DNA from: Lithobates sylvaticus
Taxonomy: Eukaryota; Chordata; Amphibia; Anura; Ranidae
DNA length: 64,000 nucleotides
Direction: 5' to 3'
Assembly: GCA_028564925.1 (NCBI GenBank)
Contig: CM053029.1
Span: forward strand, 193,808,940-193,872,939
Shown here: positions 34,300-45,429 of the stretch, in pieces
Layout: every line of letters begins with the position of its first letter
How positions within the stretch are numbered: position 1 is the first letter of the stretch
Made by a program: the position numbers and the translations under genes
The notes under the pieces: generated by a model
Database searches by the model: none
What the model saw: only the letters and a program-made list of their open reading frames with translations
Told to the model about the DNA's origin: nothing

Positions 34300-34720
34300 T
34301 TCCAGTCTGGTGTCTCCAAGCACCCCTCTTCTAGTTTGTGGCTTCTAGACACCCCTCAACAAGTCCAGGGCCTCCTCCTCACCTAGTTCAGGGCCTTTGA
34401 ACACCCCCTTCCCTAGTTCAGTGCCTCCTTTGCAGCCCTTCCCGGTCCAGGACCTTTGCCACACCAACCCTCTTTCCTAGTCCAGGGTCCCGTCTGCACC
34501 CCTCATCCTAATCCAGGGCATTCTGCACATCAACCCCTCTTTTCCTAGTCCAGGGCATCCTCTGTACCCTTTCCAGTCTAGGGCCTCCTCTGCACCACGC
34601 CTCCAAATCCAGGGCATTTGCTAAACCAAACCACCTTTCCTAGTCCAGGGCCTCTCTAACCAGCCCAACCCTTCCTCCGCTAGTCCAGGGGCCTTTGTCA
34701 CAAAACCCCCCTCTTCTAAT
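34300..34720. repeat. Degenerate tandem repeat (cctagtccagggcctc)
   Basis: About ten diverged copies of a 35-45 bp unit built on cctagtccagggcctc and tgcacccctc phrases. Non-coding. Confidence 0.7.
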
Positions 34721-34836
34721 AGATGGCTTCCAGTTCCAGACAATCTCTCCCTTGTAAATTTGTACTGCAGCTGGGTTGCCTCACTCTGTCATTAAAGACG
34801 TGAGCTGTGTGGGCAAGATTTACGCAGGAGGTGGGT

Positions 34837-35027
34837 AATCTCACAGTGTACCAATGCTGAATCACTCTGCTCCTCCCACACACCCTATAGAAAAGCATTC
34901 CCAAGCAACGCTACATCTACCGTTGCTAATTTTCTAAGCAACAGTAGCTGCTAATTTGCTCAAGAAATCTTTTCTATGGGGTGGGCAGGAGGAATAGAGT
35001 GATTCAGCATTGGTACGTTGTGAGATT
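34837..35027. mobile_element. Palindromic MITE, about 190 bp
   Basis: The arm starting aatctcacagtgtaccaatg (34837) pairs with cattggtacgttgtgagatt ending at 35027. Pairing continues through gctgaatcactctgctcctc toward the cttttctat/atagaaaag block. The loop is about 65 nt. Family not identified. Confidence 0.7.
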
Positions 35028-35979
35028 TCTGGCATTGCTACAACATATCAGGCCAGCCAATCAGAACACCTTTGTGTGACTGTGAATTTCTTGATCGGCA
35101 GTGGCACCCTTAGAGCTACGGTACCTGACTGCATCCAACACACCCCGCTGGGTACACCACTGGCGCTTCCACTACAACATTACCTATATTCTACATTAGA
35201 AAATGAGCAAAATATGGCTATTAAAATTGTAGCCATAAAGTCTATAAAGAAGTCCAGGGGAAAATCACAGAACCAAAAGGTTACACCATCTGAGCTGTGG
35301 ACTGAGCTGATAATCAGAATGGTAGTCATTTGGCAGGTCAAGGGTTAACAAATCTTGCAGCACCACACAACAGGGTCAAGGAATCAGGCAACATGGAAGA
35401 AAAAGCAAGTGCCAGAGAAGTTTCAGTACCTTGTAACTTTAATGAAATACAAACCTGAAATAGTATCCACTTACATTTAAACAAGGAATGATTGGTATAC
35501 AGTGTAGCCAGGTGCAGAAGAAGTAGATTGCCTTTTATTCTTGTCTCCCTCTGCTGACTTACTGATGTTATGTTGCACCATTCTCTGTGCAGTAGGCAGA
35601 GTGGAGAGAGGATTTTTATTAAGCAGTCCCAGAAGGATTTACCCCCTTCCTGACCAAGCCCTTTTTTGCGATACATTTTAACTCACAATTGCGCAGTCCT
35701 GCGACATTGTACCCAAACAAAATTTACGTCCTTTTTTTTCCACAAATAGAGCTTTTTTTCGGTGGTATTTGATCACCTCTGCGTTTTTTTTTTTTTTGCG
35801 CTATAAACAAAAAAAGAGCGAACATTTTGAAAAAAAAAGCAATATTTTTTATACTTTTTGCTATAATAAATATTCCCAAAAAATCTATAAAAAAACAAAT
35901 ATCTTCCTCAGTTTAGGCCAATATGTATTCTTCTACATATTTTTGGTAAAAAAAAATCGCAATAAGCGTATATTGATTG

Positions 35980-36646
35980 AAGTATAATGTAAAAAAGACC
36001 GCGCTGACCTAAAAAGTAGACCTAAAATATATAAAACAGGCTGCAGTAATAGGGAGATAACCAAATAACAGAGAACAGAAAAAAACTGCGCCACAACATG
36101 TAATTAAAAAAGAACTAATGAAATTAAACTTTAAACAGGATAGTAACTGAGTGGGATTTCACAGGCATATTATTAGTCCATAGAAGAGGGCAAAAAAGAT
36201 GGTGAACAGAAGTCTATGTAATCTATGATGAATCCACTTCTTCACGATAACACCTTAGTGCACACAAATCCAACAGGTGAATCCCACCACCAGTAATCGA
36301 AGCTGCTTACCAGAGAGCAGCTATCAGAAAGCACAGCTCCTCATACACAGGATATAACGTCCAGCATCACACTTCCCCAGATGAATAAAGCACAAGCCTC
36401 AAAACTCAGCAGTCAGTAAATGCTCGGCGATCAATGGGTAACATCATGGACCATGTGGATTAAAATGAGGAGACCATAGCGTGATACAGTAAAAGCAATG
36501 GGTTTTAATAAGAAACAAGCAGTACAAAGTACTCACATTTGAGCAGATAAGTAATGCTTTTTTTAAAAATGCCGGCCGTCTCAGGTGCGGTGACGTCACT
36601 GCACGTCCTCCCAGATGCATTTCATCTTCATAAGACGTTTTCAATG
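35980..36646 (-). mobile_element. Hammerhead-bearing retroposon with 12 bp target duplication
   Basis: gtatattgattg flanks the insert exactly (35968-35979 and 36647-36658), splitting the piggyBac-like sequence aataagcgtatattgattgg. Long target duplications with no inverted ends indicate retroposition. Non-coding, with a hammerhead-like remnant at its right end on the minus strand. Confidence 0.75.
36603..36638 (-). ncRNA. Hammerhead-like remnant I
   Basis: The minus strand reads ACGT, CTTATGA (core with one change), a very short stem II region, GAAA, stem III as ATGCAT, C, then TGGGAGG and ACGT closing stem I. The second stem III pair is T-A here instead of C-G, a compensated change relative to motifs A and H. 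Stem II is almost absent. Confidence 0.35.
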
Positions 36647-37220
36647 GTATATTGATTGGTTTGCGCAAAGTTATTGCGTCTACTAAATCGGGGATAGATT
36701 TATGGCCATTTTATTATTTTTTTTATTAGTAATGGCGGCGATCTGCGATTTTTATCGTGACTGCGACATTGCAGCGGACAGATCGGACACTTTTGACACT
36801 ATTTTGGGACCATTGACATTTATACAGCAATCAGTGCTATAAAAATGCACTGATCACTGTGTATATGTCACTGGCAGGGAAGGGTTAAACACTAGGGGCG
36901 ATCAAGGGGTTAAGTGTGTTCCCGGGGTGTATTCTAACTATAGTGAGGATGAGCTCACTAGAACATGATAGAAATCACTGCTCCCGATCACTGGGAGCAG
37001 TAGATCCCTGTCATGTTGCTAGGCAGAACAGGGAAATGCCTTGTTTACCATCTCCCCGTTCTGCTTCTCCGTGCCACGATCGCGGGCCACTGGTGGACAT
37101 CGAGTCCATGTGACCCGCAGGCACTTTCCCGATGATGCAGTGACATATGGGTAAGTGATTTTGTGCAGCTGTGCCACTTTGCCAACCTATATCACTGTGA
37201 GCCGGTCGACAAGTGGTTAA

Positions 37221-37565
37221 ACTGCATGGGAATGTTTTTACTTTTGCTGCTGAAAAGAGAGGAAGTGTAGGGCCCCAACAATAGCCAGCAGAAGAACATT
37301 TCAAAGGACTGTCCCTCCCATAATAACTATTCTGCACACCCCCTTTGTTCCCCTGCCCATTCTACTACCATCAACCTTTTCTTTTGGACAGTGCATACTC
37401 GGTCGGTCTAGGACTATCATTGCCACCATAAATGCATTCTGGCAGAACAGTTCCAGCACTCAGTAGATTCAACTTTACTACTGCTCACTGCTGCACTTGA
37501 GGTGGCCTTGCTACTGTTTATACTTATCTGGACACCAAATATCATCTTATGCCTAGTCCTTACTG
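37221..37565. other. Non-coding spacer between two TTAA elements
   Basis: About 345 bp with no recognised gene or repeat end. Confidence 0.4.
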
Positions 37566-38680
37566 TTAATCATGTTGCCAACCGCCACATGTACATATAC
37601 GTCCCTTTTTTGGGGGTGGATATCGTTGTTATGGCAGCAGCTAGCTGCCATAACCCTGGTATCCCCATGTTCGGCCGGCTGGCGGCTACAAGATAAAAGT
37701 GGTCTCTGTGGATTTGCCACAAGATCACTTTTATCGGTGGAGCGATCCGGTGCCCTCTGCCGCTTACCGGAGCCGTCGGCAGCGGTGTCACCTGTCTCCA
37801 TGACACTGCAGGGCGGAAGCGATGTCTAAAAGTCACTTCAGCCCATACTACTTAAAGGCACATTTTTTCAATGTAATTTTTTTTAAATGACAATTTTTTT
37901 TTTTTTATTGCATTTAAGTCCAAATATGAGATCTGAGGACTTTTTGACCCCAGATCTCATATTTAAGAGGTCCTGTCATGCTTTTTTCTATTACAAGGGA
38001 AGTTTACATTCTATGTAATAGGAATAAAAGTGACCCACATTTTTTTTAAAAAAAACTATGTAAAAATAAATAAAATCAAGTAAAATAAATAAGATTTTTT
38101 TTTTTTTAAATGCCCCGTCCTGACGAGCTTGTGCACAGAAGCAAACGCATATGTGATTAAGGCCCGCATATGAAAATCGTGGTCAAACCACACATGTGAG
38201 GTATCGCCGCGAAAGGTAGAGCGAGAGCAATAATTGTATACTTAGACCTTCTCTGTAACGCAAAACATGCAACCTGTAGAATTTTTTAAACTTTGCTTAT
38301 GGAGATTTTTGAGGATAAAAGTTTGACGCCATTTCACGGGCGGGCAAAATTTTGAAGCATGACATGTTGGGTATCAATTTACTCGAAAAATAAATAAAAA
38401 AATAAATAAAAAAAATAACATTATCTTTCGCAATTTATCTTTACTGTTGTCTTATTTTTTTATTCAAAAAAGTGAATTATTTCCAAAAAAAGTGCGCTTG
38501 TAAGACCGCTGTGCAAATACGGTGTAAAAAAAAAGTATTGCAATGACCTCCATTTTATTCTCTAGGGTGTTAGAAAAAAAAAACAATATATAATGTTTGG
38601 GGGTTCTAAGTAATTTTCTAGCAAAAAAAATTGTTTTAAACATGTAAACACCAAAATCTCAAAACGAGGCTGGTCTTTAA
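37566..38680. mobile_element. TTAA element of a second piggyBac-like family
   Basis: TTAA at 37566-37569 and 38677-38680. Internal phrases tgacgccatttcacg, gacatgttgggtatc and taatgtttgggggttctaag are shared with the 44.1-45.1 kb element, so they form a family distinct from the aaatagagcttt family. Non-coding. Its right TTAA is shared with the next element, showing an insertion at or next to an older TTAA. Confidence 0.65.
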
Positions 38681-38784
38681 CCACTTGCTTACTGGGTACT
38701 TAAACACCCTTCCTGCCCAGACCAATTTTCAGATTTTTGGTGCTCTCACACTTTGAATGACAATTACTCAGTCATGCAACACTG
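38677..38784. mobile_element. piggyBac-like left-end fragment
   Basis: Starts TTAACCACTTgcttactggg and continues with the family block gaatgacaattactcagtca, then stops where the palindromic hammerhead element begins. The remainder of the element is not found on the other side, so it is truncated. Confidence 0.7.
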
Positions 38785-39093
38785 AGGGGTTTTTGGGACT
38801 TTAAATGAGGTGGGCAAGTGAGGCCAAAGGATCAGTCACCAATATATAAAATAATTTTATTGATAAACAATAACATAGTAACATGTTAAATATCCAAGTA
38901 TTGGCAGTCACATCATATATACACCATGATTGATACATTGTGAACAGAGTAACAAGCCCCCAGATGATACAGGGCAGATAATCTTTGATAGGTGATACAC
39001 CCATTTTAAAATGCACATAATCACAGAGCTTCTAAATAAGAACCTAATGGTATGTAAACCCAGTAAAGGAAATAGTTGTTTGGTGCATGTCAT

Positions 39094-39136
39094 AAGCCCG
39101 ACTTGTTTCATGTATCAAAACACTCTTCAGGGGCAG
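39094..39136 (-). ncRNA. Hammerhead-ribozyme-like motif B
   Basis: Minus strand: stem I GCCC/GGGC, core CTGAAGA, stem II GTGT/ACAT with a TTTGAT loop (three pairs and a wobble), core GAAA, stem III A-C/G-T around AA, cleavage C, then GGGC. Every core base required in a type I hammerhead is present and stems I and II both form, making this the strongest candidate for activity. Confidence 0.65.
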
Positions 39137-39365
39137 TTTTGCACCAAAGTCTAAAAAAGAATAAGGATCGAATGAGTAAAGATTTAATGTGCATTGTTAT
39201 AGGGAGGGTATACATATAGGGGAGGGGAAAGGCTACTCATCCCCAATGGATACTCACATGCCAATAGAGTGTGAACACCATGAGGTCCGCAGCCACAGGC
39301 TACCAAATGAGTCAAGTCCGGGAGCCGAGGGAGGAGCCCAAAGAGGGAAGGCCAGGCGCACAGAG

Positions 39366-39408
39366 AAGCCCCTGAAGAGTGTTTTGATACACTAAACGCG
39401 TCGGGCTT
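39366..39408 (+). ncRNA. Hammerhead-ribozyme-like motif A
   Basis: Plus strand: stem I AAGCCC (39366-39371) pairs perfectly with GGGCTT (39403-39408). Core CTGAAGA, then stem II GTGT/ACAC with a TTTGAT loop, perfect 4 bp. The second core block reads TAAA instead of GAAA. Stem III is the self-complementary ACGCGT, and the cleavage-site base is C. Structure excellent, but one invariant core base is changed. Confidence 0.6.
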
Positions 39409-39918
39409 ATCACATGCACCAAACAACTATTTCCTTTACTAGATTTACATACAGTAGGTTTTTATTTAGAAGCTCTGTGATTATGTGCATTTTAAAATGA
39501 GTGTATCACCTATCAAGGATTATCTGCCCTGTATCGTCTGGGGGCTTTTTACTCTGTTTACAACGTATCAATCATGGTGTATATATGATGTGACTGCCAA
39601 TCCATACTTGGATATTTATCATGTTACTATGTTATTGTTTATCAATAAAATTATTTTATATATTGGTGACTGATCCTTTGGCCTCACTTACCAACCTCAT
39701 TTAAAGTCCCAAAAAACCCTCTTGTTCATGTGTTGTTACCATTGTTAATGCATTTTATGCTTGTCTAGTTACCAACCATATTGGGTGACAATATATTAAG
39801 TTTGCCTTTACTACCTGGTTTGGTGCCTGTTTTCTTTAATACAGCACTACTATTGGGTACTAGGTACTACTTTCAGTGATTTCCTGTGATATTGTATGTT
39901 TGTACACTCAACCAGGTG

Positions 39919-40750
39919 TGTCAGCGGGGCTGAGTTTCCTGAGAAGGGGCAGCAGTAAAATAGTAGCACTGATGGCACAGTGCAGGAAGACAACTCTGGA
40001 TGCAGCTGTCAGGGGTGTGCTGGCCATAGCACAGCTGAAGTTCTGAGGCAAGGGCGAAGGTACCCGTCTTGCCGGGCATAGGTGAATGCCTATGCTCATG
40101 CGTGGACAACACTGTGAATAGGCAAACGCATATGAGCATGCGCGCGCGTCTGCCATTAATTCTGGCACCAAATGGCCTATATAAGGGCAGCAGCTGAACT
40201 AGCGATTTGTTGTCTGATCTACAGCTTTACCCGTATACCTGCTCCTGTATCTCTGCTTGATTCCTGTGTTTGACCTGGCATATCCTGACCATGCTTGCTC
40301 TCCACCTGTCCTGACCTTGGCTTGCCTTAAAGACTTTGTTATATCTTCATCTGCCTGATAACCTGTGGCCAACCTCTGCCGGCACATTGACCATTTTCTG
40401 ACTGCCGTTTATGCTTGTTTCCGATCATCCGTGGCTGACTTGGCTTGTTTGACTTTGCATCCAGTTTTCCGTCTGTCGTGCTCTGCATTGTGCCTGGTGA
40501 CACTGGTCCTACATCTTCTGTGTGCATCTGCTGTTTCTGTTGCCACCCACTGCTTCAGCCATCCAGCCTAGCTCTGGTGACGCACCTGCCACATAGCTCT
40601 GAGACCAATGAAAGATACCAACAGAAGACCTTGCAGGCACTCTTACCTCGCCGTGCTCTCTTGGCCCAGGTGCAACTCCAGTGGCCCTTGAGCCAGGGCA
40701 GTAAGGAGGTCTCCCTCTACACGTCAGTCTCTGCCACAAAGTATGTGACA
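39919..40750 (+). mobile_element. Possible solo LTR, 832 bp (fossil)
   Basis: Begins TGTCAGCGG and ends ATGTGACA, with a TATA box (ctatataagg, about 40178) followed by a C/T-rich leader, the layout of an amphibian Gypsy-type LTR. No flanking duplication was found and no internal region lies beside it, so the call is tentative. Confidence 0.35.
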
Positions 40751-41420
40751 GCAGCATACTGTAAAAGAAGAACCTAAGAAGACCGTCAAGCCGAGCACGA
40801 CACTCCATAGCGATACAGCAATGTGCTGCTTTTTTGTGGAAAAACTGTTTTTTATTTTTGGAGTAGTCTTTGGTGCATCTCACATGGGCATAGTCCTCTG
40901 TATAATTCTCAATTGAATTAGGGGTGGCTTGTTAATGTGCACCCAGGGAGTGGGCCACATGTATTTTTTTTTTTAACCAGAATTCAGCTTTATTGTACTC
41001 TTTATCATCTCTGTTATTATATGCTTTGTGCTGGTTGGAAGGAAAGAGATGCTGTAAATGATATACATTCTTCTGCATTTTTTGATTATTGTTGCAGTTG
41101 GTATTGTTTTTTTAAAAACGTACACTTTTACAATGTCTCTATGTTTTTTTTCTCTCTCTGATTATAACATGTGCTGTTCCTATTATTTCAAGAATCCTTT
41201 TATTAATTGTCATAGACAAGTACAAATTTATGCAGGATACATTTTATTCTGTCACTTACAGCAAATGCTTCAGCAGACGTAAATTTGTCAGAGATGTCAA
41301 ATATCCATCTCCCTGCCGGAAAGCAAGGAAAGCAACACAGAAATTCATAGATATAGAAAGGGACATGACATACTGCCTAACTCTCTATGCCTGCTTCCAA
41401 TATGGCATAGATATATAAAA
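40751..41420. other. Non-coding stretch, nothing recognised
   Basis: AT-rich sequence with no credible coding frame or repeat end. Confidence 0.4.
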
Positions 41421-41483
41421 ATAGATAAATAGATAGATAGATAGATAGATAGATAGACAGATAGATAGATAGATAGATAGATG

Positions 41484-41551
<68 letters not shown>
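41421..41551. repeat. GATA tetranucleotide microsatellite
   Basis: About 30 GATA units with two small interruptions (gacag and gagata). The minus-strand Ile/Tyr/Leu/Ser repeat frame is produced by it. Confidence 0.97.
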
Positions 41552-41739
41552 TAGTGGTGGCTCTTGACAGGCCTGGACCCCATGACAATATAAACAAAGA
41601 AAGAATTTTCTCCTGCGCTTGTAAAGGCGTTGTTGGTATGAAATGGTAGTACTTTCAAAGGATAAATTTAAAAGAAGATCATGTGAGCCCCGCTGCCTAA
41701 ACTGACCAGGGGGGGTCTGAAGTAAGCCAAGTGTATGAA

Positions 41740-42720
41740 AGTGATGAAAGGCGCGTGATATAATACATTGATCAAGATGTTGCGGTTTATTCACGGAAAA
41801 ATAAATCCATACAAAAAGTATCTACGTATTCAATAAATCAGGTTACAAGTATACACATTAAATTAGAAAAATAGGCATGCCCATGCAAGGGCAAGTACTA
41901 GAATTTGGCTGACGCCTTTCGAGGAAAGAAACCCTCTTCATCAGAGCCTTGTGGAATGACAAGAGAGGTCTGTATAGTGTTGTGGATCAAACATACAAGG
42001 GATTGGTTGGTTGGGAGGAGTGACACATGTTAAGTGGTGAGTTCTCCTATACTCCAAGTTTGTCCGCATCCCATCGCTCTAGATGGAATAAATACCAAAG
42101 ACATATAAAATATAATACAGAGCTTGTATATGGAAAATTGTTGATGAAATTATATGTCATACCATACAGACCAAAAGAGACGTGTAGAGAGCAATGATAG
42201 TAATAGTAATAAAATTGAAATCAAATCTAAGATGTATGATTTAAAAACATATTTAAAAACATGTATATTTAAGGATTGAATTAATGAAACATAATGGAAC
42301 CGTTATAAAAGCATTCTTAAAAGACATTCTTAGAAACCATTAAAAAGCCATAGAATAAGCCACGAAACTACGTATTAACTTATGGTATTGCTAAAGGAGA
42401 ATTAAAAGCATTAAAAGCATTGCAATTTTCTGGAGTTGGTGTGATGTGCATGATTGCAGATTAAGTGTAAGTGTGAATGGATCGTGTGCAAATATGCTCT
42501 CCCTGGTGAACCAGTTCTAATTACACATCAGAAATACATGGACATAGGGGAATCATCATAACACTACTAGGTAAGGAAAACAAAAAACATAGTATAGCTA
42601 CAGCAATACCTAATTAAGACAATAAAAGTTAAAGCATTTGAAAGTGTAGAATGCCTTCAAATAAAAAATATACGTTACCTTAAAAACAGTTATTTAAAGT
42701 GATTCTAAAGACTGAATGTT
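41740..42720 (-). mobile_element. Hammerhead-bearing retroposon, copy with unresolved ends
   Basis: Non-coding AT-rich sequence around a minus-strand hammerhead-like motif at 41905-41950. The sequence to the right (42000-42720) has no other signature, and the limits given are approximate. Confidence 0.35.
41905..41950 (-). ncRNA. Hammerhead-ribozyme-like motif G
   Basis: Minus strand: stem I GGCT/AGCC, canonical core CTGATGA (41938-41944), one extra A, stem II GAGG/CCTC with a GTTTCTTT loop (perfect 4 bp), core GAAA (41917-41920), then GGCGTC and stem I closing. Core blocks are canonical. Stem III differs (GGCG in place of CGCG). Confidence 0.6.
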
Positions 42721-42967
42721 TTTTTTTTTTTTTTTACCATAAAGCATTCTCTGCATTAAAGTGTTACTAAACCCACAACAGTAAAATCTGTCTGTATATG
42801 CAGAATAGCATGCTTATTATACTCACTGTGGAACTTAGGCGGTTAATTCTCTGCATTGTCTAAAAAGGCTCTTTGACACTATATGGACATATACTTTCCT
42901 CCTGCACTGTCTATCTATGAATTGTTTTATCATGTTTTAATATTGGCTACAATTGTCGATGGATAAT

Positions 42968-43454
42968 TTAAAGGGGTTGTATACCCTCAATTACAACTTG
43001 TACCTACAGGTAAGCCTAGATTAAGGCTTACCTGTAGGTACAAGAAATATCTCCTAAACCTGCACGGTTTAGGAGATATTTGCACAGAAAGTTATACAAC
43101 ATTGTCTACGGCGCAAGCGCGCCGTAGACAACGGTGCATTTACAGGGTTAATCCCCCCATTCAGAACTGCGGCCCACTGCAGTTGAAGTGTCACGCGCGC
43201 ATGCGCGGAGCGACGTCTTCACTGCTCTGGCCAATCACAGCCACGCAGCGGCGCTTTGATTGGCCCGGAGCGGCGATACCCGGAAGAGCGATGGCTGCGG
43301 CTGGAGGGGGAGAAGAGGATGGCGTCGGGGGCCCCGATCTAAGGTAAGTGATGCATAATGAGCTAGTATGCTAGTCATACTAGCTCATTATGACTTTGTC
43401 TTGCAGGTAGTTTACAAAAAAACAAAAAACAAAACGGGTATACAACCGCTTTAA
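42968..43454. mobile_element. TTAA-flanked element built of four perfect hairpins
   Basis: TTAA at 42968-42971 and 43451-43454, ends AGGGGttgtataccc and, inverted, AGCGGttgtataccc. Inside are four perfect stem-loops: 42997-43017/43024-43044 (21 bp), 43045-43060/43066-43081 (16 bp), 43103-43114/43119-43130 (12 bp) and 43354-43370/43376-43392 (17 bp). No coding sequence. The middle (43190-43340) is GC-rich. A MITE of piggyBac or Kolobok type is the likely class. Confidence 0.8.
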
Positions 43455-43689
43455 TAAAGATAGTTTTTTATGTACATTTGCCTTGCATATGCATTTATAC
43501 TATGGTTATGCTCACAGCTCACTACATGGACTGTTGGCTACACGCCTCTTTTAAAGTCCCAAAATGTTCTCCCCCTCTATGCTGCATGTCTATGTGGGCC
43601 TCATTCAAAGTCCCAAACTTTTCCTATGCGCACAATATAATGTTGTTATCCAATGTAATAAAGACGCGCCAAACCTGTTGTGACAGGGT

Positions 43690-43960
43690 ACAGTCATACA
43701 ATAAGGCCATGATGAGGTGTCAAATGCCTTATTCACATTACGTGATAAAAGCATTGTTTCATTGCGATGAGCTATAATTTTCATTAAGCAAGTAAGGAAG
43801 GAATTTAAGCGGTTAGCAAGAATCTTAGTAAGAATTTTCTTGTCGATGTTAATGAGAGAAATGGGCCTAAAGTTGGCCCAGGAGGAATGGTCACGATCAG
43901 GTATGGGAAGCATCACGATATTGGCAGTCAATAAATTTGATGTGAATGCAGAACTGTTTT
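43690..43960 (-). pseudogene. LINE RT fragment
   Basis: The minus-strand translation has WANFRPISLINIDKKILTKI and LANRLNSFL, the RT block 1-2 region of an L1/Tx1 LINE, then NVNKAFDTSSW, a degraded first catalytic block. Short, with no 3' end or duplication found. An old fragment. Confidence 0.75.
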
Positions 43961-44074
43961 TAACGGAGCTGAAAATTGCTCACCTTTGAAAAAAATATCC
44001 TCATGCAGCACAAAGCAAATTCCCTACTACCAAGCACTGAAATCCATATTGCTCATCACAAAGATATTCATATT

Positions 44075-45104
44075 TTAACCCTTTCGTCCCCAGGTCCGTA
44101 CGTCGTATGAACCTGACAGCGGGGGGGTATTGCACACAATCCGGTGGCTGCAGCCACCGGGATTATGTGTGAAACTGACAGACTCCTGCCTGTCAGATGA
44201 GAGCATTCGTACAGCGTCGCTGCTGCCAGATTGCTCTAACACACCCCCGGTACCTGCACCACCCCCCTGCCGCCGTGCCCGCCATGCTTACCGGGCTCTG
44301 CTTGCCCATGGGCAGGCCCGGGAGCTCTATGGCATGTGCCAGCAGCTGGAGGGGAAGGAGAACAGTGGACACACGTCCGCTCGCCTCCCCTTCTTGTTGT
44401 GACCCAGAAAACTACATCTCTGACGTCACGTCCGGGTCAAGCTCTCCATGTGTGTCCCCGGCTAGCTCAGCCGGGAAATAATGTATTGCAATGTGATCAC
44501 AGGGTAGACATGGCATATCTCAATAAAGAGAACCTGTCACCAAAACAAATCACATAAGGGACTTTTTGTCCCCTATGTAATGAAAAAAAATTAAGTTACA
44601 CCCAAGCACATAAAATCCCCCCCCAAAAAATGTGAGGCCCCCCACCCCCACATATACATACGCACAAACGTAAACGCATGTGTTGGGGCACTTACATGTG
44701 AAAATGTTGATTGCAATACACATAATAGATATCGCTGTGCACGCTGGAGTGAGAGCAATACTTCTAACACAAGACCTCTTCTGTAACACTAAACTGATAC
44801 CTATAGGGGCTTTTGAAGCAACGCCTATCGAAAATGTACGGTACTGAAGTTTGACGCCATTTCACGCACGCACAAAATTTAAGGTTTGGCATGTTGGGTA
44901 TCTATTTACTTGGTGCAACCTCGTCTTTTATATTTTATACATTACTTTGCGATAATATTGCGTGAAATAAAAAATTGAAACTACCACTATCTGCTTTCAG
45001 AAAATATATAATATGTGTGGGTTTTGTGTAATCTTCAGGCCTAAAATTATTTTTAAACATGTGTGCAAAAAACGCAAAGATGGTTCTGGCAACAAAAGGG
45101 TTAA
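44075..45104. mobile_element. TTAA element, second piggyBac-like family
   Basis: TTAA at 44075-44078 and 45101-45104, ends CCCTTTcgtcccc and, inverted, CCCTTTtgttgcc. It shares the tgacgccatttcacgcacg, ggcatgttgggtatct and gtgagagcaata blocks with 37566-38680. A GC-rich left part and AT-rich right part; no transposase. Confidence 0.8.
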
Positions 45105-45429
45105 ACACCCCCTTGCCAAACACTCACCTTATAGCAGCAAAGTATGGGGTGTTACTGACTGAGGACACCCAGAAGCTGGAAAGAAAGAAAATGTTCTCCT
45201 GTCTCCATATGCAGGAGATGCTTTTCCTATGATTTCACTGCTAAGATATGCTTAGCTAAGATATGCTAAGGTATGTCAGCTGCTAGAACCCTTCACACTG
45301 CAGCGTGTGTTTTCATGCATTGAGATGCATTGAAGCACATGGCACTAGGCAACCTATTCAAAATGAATAAGCTGCAATGCACCTCAATGCATGAAAAAAA
45401 TAGTTCAGGTTGCAGCTCCTCAATGCAAC

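Larger units (their letters stand above)
35637..37220. mobile_element. piggyBac-like element with nested retroposon
   Basis: The right end ccggtcgacaagtggTTAA (TTAA 37217-37220) and internal landmarks (aattgcgcagtcctgcgaca, aaatagagcttttttt, actagtaatggcggcgatct type) match the CCACTT family. The left end reads ttaccccc, so the TTAA there is mutated or the end is slightly truncated. 35980-36646 is a later insertion. No transposase. Confidence 0.7.
38785..39721. mobile_element. Palindromic hammerhead-bearing retroposon, copy 3
   Basis: The left arm 38785-39139 and right arm 39366-39721 are near-perfect inverse copies (for example ggatcagtcaccaatatata, ggcagtcacatcatatatac and ccaaacaactatttccttta with complements). 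They are separated by a 226 bp unrelated spacer. Each arm begins at its inner edge with a hammerhead-like motif facing outward. The best-preserved copy in the window. Non-coding, with no target duplication identified. Confidence 0.8.

Noticed and set aside
41345-41794. Ile/Tyr/Leu/Ser-rich frame
   Set aside because: Translation of the GATA microsatellite.
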